Origin: Phoronis australis
Taxonomy: Eukaryota; Phoronida; Phoronidae
Direction of reading: 5' to 3'
DNA length: 62,000 nucleotides
NCBI GenBank assembly: GCA_002633005.1
Contig: NMRA01000456.1
Span: 63,147-125,146, forward strand
The position numbers were made by a program, and so were the translations under genes. Shown piece after piece: positions 56,440 through 62,000 of this stretch. Positions within the stretch are counted from its first letter, which is position 1. Every line of letters starts with the position of its first letter. Under the pieces are notes generated by a model that worked only from the letters and a program-made list of their open reading frames with translations, did no database searches and had not been told where the DNA came from.

Positions 56440-57545
56440 TGTAGGCCTTTCTCATGCAGCAAAAGAACATAATAAACAACTGGTTATTTGCCAAACGTTA
56501 TGTTCAGACATAATATTTAAAAAATTTACAAGACTTGGAAAAATATCGTTCTTTGCTCTCAAAAAACTAATTTCATCTTCAATTACTCTTTTAGACCATA
56601 GTGTACAAAAGCGCTTTTCTCTTGGAGTTCCTAAACACTTTCGATTTTCATTGAAAGTTTTACACATCTAAATTTAGCAACAACATATAAATGCTTTTTA
56701 AAACATTTAACATACTCTACCATTGTAAGATTATTTTTATAATGCCTGTAACAGTCAAGTTTTCTAAAAGATGACACTTTTTCATGCCATAGCTGAGAAT
56801 CAATATTTAAAGATATCTGCTTAAATTCCATCAAAAAAACTCGTCACCATCACCGTGACAATCCGATACAAAACCCAAACCCGATTCTATATGACATGTT
56901 TTTGACATTTAACAACCAAGAACTGTATCCTTTTTCCGCGAGATCATCTTAAAAATACAGCAAATTTTTATTCATCGCGAGTCAACCAGTTTTAACAACT
57001 TCATCCAATCTTTTACAATTTTAAAGTATCTTAACGATCTCAAAGAATGTCTACCAAGGTCACCTCTTACGGTACCATTTGGTGTATTTCTCCCCAAACT
57101 AATACAAACTTATAGAATTTATTATCCACCCTTCAGCAGGGTGAAAACCCAAAATTACCCAACCATATTGTAATATGGGTTGTGTTTTAGAGTCAAAACC
57201 ATGTAACAATGTGATAGGTGGCACATCGACAAATTGTGACGTACGTCTTTTTAAAGCTAAGAGTGTTCTAGACGCAAATGTTTTTGAGTTTTGCACCAAG
57301 ATCCAGATGAAGAAAAATGAATCCCTAGGTATTTATACTATAGTTTTTCCACACAAACGTTTCACCGTTTAAATTCCACTTAATTACTAATTTTCTACCC
57401 TTTAGAAAAACTAGGATTTTTGTTTTAGAAACATTAATCACTAATTTCCACTTCGTGCACTGACGCTCTGCTTGAGTAATGAGCCGTTGCAATTTCAAAG
57501 GCGTATAAATGACAATGGTTGTGCACTATTCTCCAACACGTCGTT
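56440..57545 (-). mobile_element. Decayed LINE (non-LTR retrotransposon) reverse transcriptase remnant
   Basis: In broken minus-strand frames the conserved order of a LINE RT 3' half can be followed. First come TIVIYTPLKLQRLITQ and CTKWKLVINVSKTKILVF (after the YADD motif, itself lost), near 57525-57390. Then come ALKRRTSQFVDVPP and LQYGWVILGF near 57250-57150, then GDLGRHSLRSLRYFKIVKDW near 57060-56990. The tail has PREKRFCTLWSKRVIEDEIS near 56630-56570. Stops and frameshifts interrupt it, and the endonuclease and 5' RT are missing. It is an old, dead fragment; the clade is not decided. Confidence 0.8.
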
Positions 57546-57589
57546 AATTGTTTTTAAAATGTCTCGTTTTTGCGCGAGAGTACGTCCGT

Positions 57590-57800
57590 CAAAAGTCGGA
57601 CTTTGATGATTTTTATAAAAAATGCATAAAGCGAAAACTAAATGATAATTTAGAAAACTGTATTAACCTTTCTGATATTTTGAGCATTTATATCAAAGAA
57701 AATTTACCCATGTTTTTGACACCGTTGTTTTATTTCAATAAAAAACATACGATTGCGTGACCCAATTACTGGAAGTATGGCATAAATCAAATTTGACAGG
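57590..57800. repeat. Another relative of the AAGGTTATGT element interior
   Basis: GATTTTTATAAAAAATGCAT, AATTTAGAAAACTGTATTAA and GTGACCCAATTACTG closely follow the order seen at 45.85-46.03 kb. It directly adjoins the truncated LINE end, so the LINE may have inserted beside or within a copy of this family. Confidence 0.6.
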
Positions 57801-59998
57801 CTTTCTACTTTAAAAAATATATACTCTTACTTAGTTAAAATGTGTAGTTTTGTAGATATTTGTCAAAGCCAAGAGTATAAAAATTTGACACAAAGGTGGC
57901 ACATAACAGTACGCATTGCATTCAGTAGTAACAGTTATTGGTGTAATATACAGGAGATATATTTGCATGAAGTATGTTTAATAACACCTGATTCACGCAG
58001 TCGCCATTTTAAAAGTGGGCCTCTTTTTAGGTTTTAAAAACAATGCATTCCGCCCTTCATCACAGTTCACAGCGTGATTTTTCGCATGCCTCATTAACAT
58101 TTAAGTGTCAAATGCATTGCAGCCTTGTAACGGAGGGTGATTAGTTTTTACTTTGGCCTCCAAGACGGCTTCACTTTCCACAGCATAATATGAAGTTATG
58201 TACACGATGACGCAAAACGGGAATTGACTAACATTGCGTCGAACGAGCTCGCCTACTCCGCAAATTCATTGTTGTTGCATAGGACACCACTCCCCCCCAT
58301 TGCCACGCCACCACCAGATAAATTTGCCAGTGGCGCGCACTGAATCACTCAGAATTCAATGAGGTGAGGCAATTGAACGACTGCTCCATTTTAATAAATT
58401 ATTTATTAACAAAACTTAAAACATTCTACATGATATACTCTGTGACATTAACATTTCTGTCAAAGTGAATGGGGCAATGTAACATTTTGAGACAATTATA
58501 ATAATGACTCCTATGAAGTCATACCACAGACTGGTCTACGGCTGTACATAGGCTTAGTTCCCACTATTTTATTGAGTCGGCAAGATGAAGTTTCGCTCCG
58601 AGTCACGTACAATTAAAATGGATTCATACACTGGGAGCTTCCACAAAAAAGTCACCATTTCGAGTTTTTTCTCCAAAACATGATCCCTTGGTACTAAGAT
58701 CTTTTACACTCCAACACAATCCTTACATATTAGATCAAAACTTAACATTGAAACAACCTTTACACCTAAATTAAAGTCATGTTGCAAAAACGAACTCCTT
58801 CCGCATTTTTTCGCCTAATTCGCCTAACTCTTAGCCACCGAGGTAACCTGAGTGTGAAAAGCACCGATCGGAACGCCAGTACCTGTCCGTAGATGCCACC
58901 TGCAGAGGCCACCAATGTAAGAACTCTTCCGGACAAGAATGAACCAAGTCAACATACTAACGAAGTCCTAAAACCAAGACACAGAACAATGCAAGTCCCC
59001 CTAATGAGAGTCAGCTCCTAGTTTGTGGGCCTAGTGTTGCCTAGTCTCATCACTTGGCCCATATAGCTATACATGTCACTTCAAAAATAGCATGGTGAAT
59101 GCTGTTCAATTTATGCTTCACCATTACACCAGGCACACACTGTCCGCATAACTGGGGCCACATACCAATGTAACAGTAGTCCTATTTAAATTCATGTAAC
59201 ACTGTATCGAATTCAGGCAGTGCTATTACTGATAGCCACATCAGGGTGTTCCACAGATCCCTCATAAAACAAAAGAAACCGACTTAGAAGAGAACATGAC
59301 TTCGATTAGAGTTTAGCTCACAGATCTCAACATGTCTTGCTCAGATTGTGACATGTGTTGACAAAAGGAGGAGTTCGCAACCCAGATGTGCCATCAATTA
59401 AAGTTAATCTGAATGAACATTCAATTACTAATTAATCATCAAAACAGTTCATGAACTGACACCAATGGGTGATAAATATCATGACGCAAAGCCACATGAT
59501 AAGATAATATAAGGATCAAATTTGAAGACATTCAAACACTTAATAAATCAGCCAAATACTACAATGACTATAGCATACAGGGTCATAAAACTCTTATTTG
59601 ACAACATAGTAACACTTGTCACTATAATTAGTAAGCTGGATACCTACTACAGGTAACATAGTTATAATGAATTCTAGGACTGCATTCAATACCTAACATA
59701 CCTGTAATGTATTCCAGGGTTGCACTCCTTTTAAAAATCCAAACTATTAGTGGAGCACTTGCAACAAGAAATATTTCATAATTTATTAATTCTATCCCAT
59801 AATTCAACATTCCAGACTGACAGACCAATCATTTCAGTGGTTGTCATTTTGTGTTACGGTATGCTAGAAATGTCCGGTGCATACTCACGAAATACACACT
59901 TTTCAGTGGACAGGTGTGATCTTGATTTTAAGCAAGTTTCTCACACCTTTGGAATGCACCCCAGTTCCAACAGTAACGGACCATGTGGACACACACAG

Positions 59999-60108
59999 CC
60001 CAATGGCCATTTGGACACAGCCCAATGGCCATGTGGACATAGCCCGATGGTCACCTGAACCCAGCCCAATGGCCATCTGGACACAGCCCGATGGCCACCT
60101 GGACACAG
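59999..60108. repeat. 22-bp minisatellite, five copies
   Basis: Units CCCAATGGCCATTTGGACAC plus AG start at 59999, 60021, 60043, 60065 and 60087, followed by a partial copy. The unit contains the palindrome TGGCCA. Confidence 0.93.
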
Positions 60109-61459
60109 CCCCATGCCGTCAGAGATAGTGAGATACTGGTAATGCTTCCAAACATTTCAGCACAAGCTTTCTCTCTTTTGGTAATTTACTTACATGAGCC
60201 CAATACAACTGATAGGGTGGGGTGAAAGTAAACACTGGAACAATACTTGACCTGATCTCACTTCTAGCAAACATTTGCTCTTTTAAACATCTAAATAATC
60301 ACAGATGACAGTAACACAGTGAGAACCATGTTAATGGCCACCTCCATTTTTGACAAAATATTTAAACGAAAAAGTTCACTTTGGTGAAGACTTACAGATA
60401 GTCCACAATGCAAGTGATGAACAAGCATGGCTGAGACCATTGACAGGGTTCACTATTGTCAGTAGTATCCAGTGCAGCAACACCTTCTCAATCACACCAC
60501 AAATACTTTACAACAAATGTTACATTATAACCACATGTTGAAGTAAGTGAAATGAACACACTTCGGATAAAGTTTCTATATCAACCATCACATCGTTACA
60601 GACAACAGTTCAGCAAATCCTGAGTTTGGGTGGAGTATTCATTATAGTACACGATATCTACACTAATAAATATAAGAAAGGAATTTCTTTGTTTCACAAA
60701 ACGTACAATGAATGCACGCAGAGTGCAAATAAAACAATCTCATCTTTTTGTCACCAGACGCCCGTCATCTGCAGTCATTAAATTACATTTACTAACACAT
60801 AATAAATAATTTCATCATCCACACATACATTATGTGACTATATAATGTTCTTATGTCTCTTCATGCATATAGCATCAAGTGACTGCCTCTCTATCGCTAT
60901 CCAACCATTGTCAGCCTTCAACAAACATTTGCTCCAGTCAAAAATTTTCGTATATCCAACATGTGTCGTGCCCTGGAGAAGTAATCTCAGTTTTCTAAAA
61001 CTTCTTTTTGTTCTTGATTTAAAACCAATTCATAGAAAATTGTGAAAACTTTCAAGATAATGAGCAAGTCTATGTATTTATTTGCATAAATATCTACAAT
61101 GCTATTAGAATTCGACGATATAAAATCATGTTTTCTGAAATAAAAAGGTTGAAGATTTTAATTAATTAAACATCAAATAAAAGCATTATTACTTGGGTTA
61201 AGGGAAAGTGTTATTTTAGTAAAATTCAGTAAAAATATGTTCTTATTAAGATCATAGAAGTCTGAAATTTCCATGCAAACTCAAAACACTTGAAAAAACC
61301 AACTCCTTAAAACATTTTGGAAAACAGCGAAGACATCCATTGAAAACCCATACCAAGCTCACGAGTCATCTCTGAGATGTGCTGTTTTACAGTAAGCTAA
61401 ATTTACGCAAAACTTGAAGTCCAATTAAGTGCATTGCAAAAGTAACAACAGCACACAGT

Positions 61460-61612
61460 TTGGTTTGAATCTGACCACGACACTACGTAGCCACCAATGA
61501 CCTTGTGTTCAGGTGTGAATCTGACCATGACATTATGTAGCCAACAATGACCTTGTGTTAAGGACTGGTGTGAATCTGAACATAACAGCACCCACCACTG
61601 AGCTTGTGTTCA
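61460..61612. repeat. 50-55-bp tandem repeat, three copies
   Basis: GTGTGAATCTGACCATGACA-type units recur with GAATCTGA at 61467, 61517 and 61572, each ending near CTTGTGTT. Confidence 0.85.
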
Positions 61613-62000
61613 GCTTGACCAATATGTCATTTGAAGTATGCTACTCTATCCAGTGTGTTCATGGCTATTACACTTACAAAAAATTCCTTTCTTTCAATCA
61701 AGCAGTACAAAAAGCACCAGGCGTAACAATAGTCCTAACATTACTCACAGACAAAAAAAACAAAGCAAAAACGCTTGCACAACAATCCTTATGACTTCCT
61801 AGCTCAAAGACAATAAATAAAATAAATTGCAACTTAAACATTCAAAAGAGAATTATTTTGTTGAACCATAATATTGAGAATGCGCAAAATTTACAGCAAT
61901 TGATTAGTTCCTTAAGATAACAGAGGGACAAATTCGTAAGTAAACGCAAGCTTTAAGAACTGGAAATTCTTAAATGCACGCAATTAAGAAACTGTGACGC

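Larger units (their letters stand above)
57801..62000. other. Right end of window, no gene recognised
   Basis: AT-rich sequence with many short shadow ORFs and no conserved exon. A minus-strand AATAAA at about 58395-58400 could end a transcript whose coding part lies right of the window. Two minisatellites (59999-60108 and 61460-61612) are the only clear structures. Confidence 0.5.

Noticed and set aside
1-62000. CRISPR arrays, operons, bacterial promoters, tRNA or rRNA genes
   Set aside because: The spliced animal genes exclude a prokaryotic context. The tandem repeats lack unique spacers, and no cloverleaf or rRNA segment was recognised.

Overview
The window is nuclear DNA of an animal: AT-rich, with many short exons bounded by GT/AG splice sites, large introns and abundant transposon debris. 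All five genes are metazoan orthologues or families, but intron sizes, a copia element and the repeat mix argue against a vertebrate. I read it as a non-vertebrate metazoan, probably a marine invertebrate; the phylum cannot be fixed from sequence alone. Nearly every apparent ORF outside the exons listed is a chance shadow.

Layout. (1) 1-1059: the 3' end of a Ty1/copia retrotransposon (RNase H, then the 3' LTR). It lies in an intron of an SLC13-family sodium/carboxylate transporter gene on the minus strand, whose first two visible coding exons are at 1567-1779 and 1111-1260. (2) 1.8-8.3 kb: no recognisable gene. (3) 8332-18528, minus: an FBXO15 orthologue (F-box protein, SCF ubiquitin ligase), 11 well-phased exons plus an upstream first exon and a possible 26-bp microexon. 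(4) 18846-26854, plus: HSBP1 (heat-shock-factor-binding protein 1), head to head with FBXO15 across about 320 bp. Its 6.3-kb intron 1 is packed with nested TIR elements, and its intron 2 is an AT-AC, U12-type intron. (5) 26.9-31.8 kb: intergenic, with a mariner-like MITE. (6) 31798-36487, plus: PLA2G15 (lysosomal phospholipase A2), six exons, 416 aa, complete. (7) 36.5-41.6 kb: convergent 3' ends and a near-perfect 417-bp foldback. (8) 41596-53553, minus: ZDHHC1-type palmitoyltransferase with a long disordered tail; its first coding intron looks U12-type (GTATCCTTTT). (9) 53.6-62 kb: no gene seen; a decayed LINE reverse transcriptase, MITE relatives and minisatellites.

The genes are independent housekeeping functions (transport, ubiquitylation, stress-response control, lysosomal lipid turnover, protein palmitoylation), not a pathway. 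HSBP1, PLA2G15 and ZDHHC1 orthologues all lie on human 16q, suggesting retained ancestral linkage. I found no clearly novel biological system. The most interesting observations are two minor-spliceosome introns in one window, the foldback with 13-bp direct repeats, and a stack of nested transposons whose target duplications can be read directly.
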